Of a DNA stretch of 7,873 bases, positions 7,109 to 7,873 are shown one piece after another. The translations under genes were made by a program, and so were the position numbers. The DNA is from Draconibacterium orientale. GTDB lineage: Bacteria > Bacteroidota > Bacteroidia > Bacteroidales > UBA1556. The stretch's first letter is position 1. Every line of letters starts with the position of its first letter. A model generated the notes under the pieces. It saw nothing but the letters and a program-made list of their open reading frames with translations. It was not told the origin of the DNA and did no database searches. The DNA lies in the NCBI GenBank assembly GCA_022736595.1, contig DZDC01000048.1, positions 1 to 7,873 on the forward strand. The letters are read 5' to 3'.

Positions 7109-7873
7109 TTACACGTATTGTTCGCCTTTTTCGATTCGGATATCGTTCACGATATTTCTAATTTTTTGCTCGTCTTCTTTGCGGCAAATGAGTAAGGCAT
7201 TGTCTTTGGCAGCAACAATGTAGTTGTCGAGACCTTGTACCACCACTAGCTTTTTATCGGGCACGTTGATGATGCAATTTTTTGAATCGTAAGTCATTAC
7301 ATTCTTGCCTACAATGGCGTTGTTTTCTTCGTTTTTGCTTTTGTTTTCGAACAAGCTACCCCAGGTTCCTAGGTCACTCCAACCCAAATCGGCACCGTAA
7401 ACATACACATTTTCAGCTTTTTCCATTACTCCATAATCGATACTGATGCTGGGGCATTGGTTGTAAACTTTTTGTATGAAGGCGTTTTCGTCGGGGCTGT
7501 CGTAGGTGGTTTGACCTTGGGCAAAGAGGTTTTTCACCTCGGGCAAATATCGCTCAAAAGCCTTTTGAATACTGGCCAAACTCCAAATAAAAATGCCGGC
7601 ATTCCATAGAAAATCACCACTTTCGAGAAACTTTTGTGCAAGCTCAAGGATGGGTTTTTCGGTAAAAGTTTTTACCTTACGAATTTCGGTATTGCTGTAC
7701 TGGGTGTTGACTTCTGAATATTGAATGTAACCGTATCCAGTATCGGGTCTATTGGGTTTGATTCCAATGGTGAGCAGCCAGTCGTTTTCACTCGCCGCTT
7801 GTAAGGCTTCGGTAAGTACTTTTTCAAACACCTCTTCTTTGAGGATGATGTGGTCAGAAGGAGCCACCACAAT
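7109..7873 (-). CDS. manC: Mannose-1-phosphate guanylyltransferase (GDP-mannose pyrophosphorylase), N-terminus cut off
   Basis: The reading frame is open to the right edge, whose first visible codons read IVVAPSDH; the GTG codons there are internal, not a start. Counting the first visible residue as 1, motifs of the sugar-phosphate nucleotidyltransferase fold are PSDH at 5-8, GIKPNRPDTGYGYI at 37-50, FTEKP at 70-74, WNAGIF at 90-95, SIDYGVMEK at 144-152 and GWSDLGTW at 164-171. A short C-terminal beta-helix-like segment follows. About 100 N-terminal residues, including the nucleotide-binding GxGTRxxP loop, lie outside the window. The enzyme joins GTP and mannose-1-phosphate into GDP-mannose in the cytoplasm, for polysaccharide, glycoprotein or GDP-fucose synthesis. 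There is no fused phosphomannose isomerase cupin domain after the catalytic part, as in the short form of the family. No terminator separates it from the peptidase gene, so read-through is likely. Confidence 0.94.
   Translation of the reverse strand: MVVAPSDHIILKEEVFEKVLTEALQAASENDWLLTIGIKPNRPDTGYGYIQYSEVNTQYSNTEIRKVKTFTEKPILELAQKFLESGDFLWNAGIFIWSLASIQKAFERYLPEVKNLFAQGQTTYDSPDENAFIQKVYNQCPSISIDYGVMEKAENVYVYGADLGWSDLGTWGSLFENKSKNEENNAIVGKNVMTYDSKNCIINVPDKKLVVVQGLDNYIVAAKDNALLICRKEDEQKIRNIVNDIRIEKGEQYV

Noticed and set aside
7672..7872. Alternative-frame 66-codon ORF at the right edge
   Set aside because: It overlaps the guanylyltransferase frame, which has motifs along its whole length.

Overview
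This 7.9-kb window looks like chromosomal DNA from a member of the Bacteroidota. The support is a C-terminal type IX secretion (T9SS) sorting domain on a secreted protein, an S46-family dipeptidyl-peptidase, start codons without Shine-Dalgarno sequences but with A-rich leaders, and two exact matches to the Bacteroidota -7 promoter element TAnnTTTG. The DNA is AT-rich. I see no mobile element, tRNA, rRNA, CRISPR array or origin.

All six genes lie on the minus strand, so transcription runs from right to left. From the right edge the order is: (1) a mannose-1-phosphate guanylyltransferase whose N-terminus lies outside the window; (2) 50 bp further on, an exported S46 serine peptidase of DPP7 type, followed by a strong intrinsic terminator; (3) an AI-2E/PerM-family membrane protein with its own candidate promoter; (4) a radical SAM/SPASM-domain protein; (5) a ComF-family phosphoribosyltransferase with its own candidate promoter; (6) a secreted class I glutamine-amidotransferase-like protein with a T9SS sorting tail, cut off at the left edge. 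No gap between genes exceeds 200 bp, so there is no long unexplained stretch.

The genes do not form one obvious pathway. The terminator splits the window into a right-hand unit (guanylyltransferase, S46 peptidase) and a left-hand series of separately functioning genes. The guanylyltransferase makes GDP-mannose for glycans. The S46 enzyme releases dipeptides in the periplasm. The ComF protein and the membrane protein are ordinary conserved genes. The two entries most worth a second look are the secreted amidotransferase-like protein, which keeps its Cys-His-Glu catalytic residues but is exported and probably surface-attached, and the radical SAM/SPASM protein, whose substrate is not evident from its neighbours. 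I found no clear multi-gene novel system.
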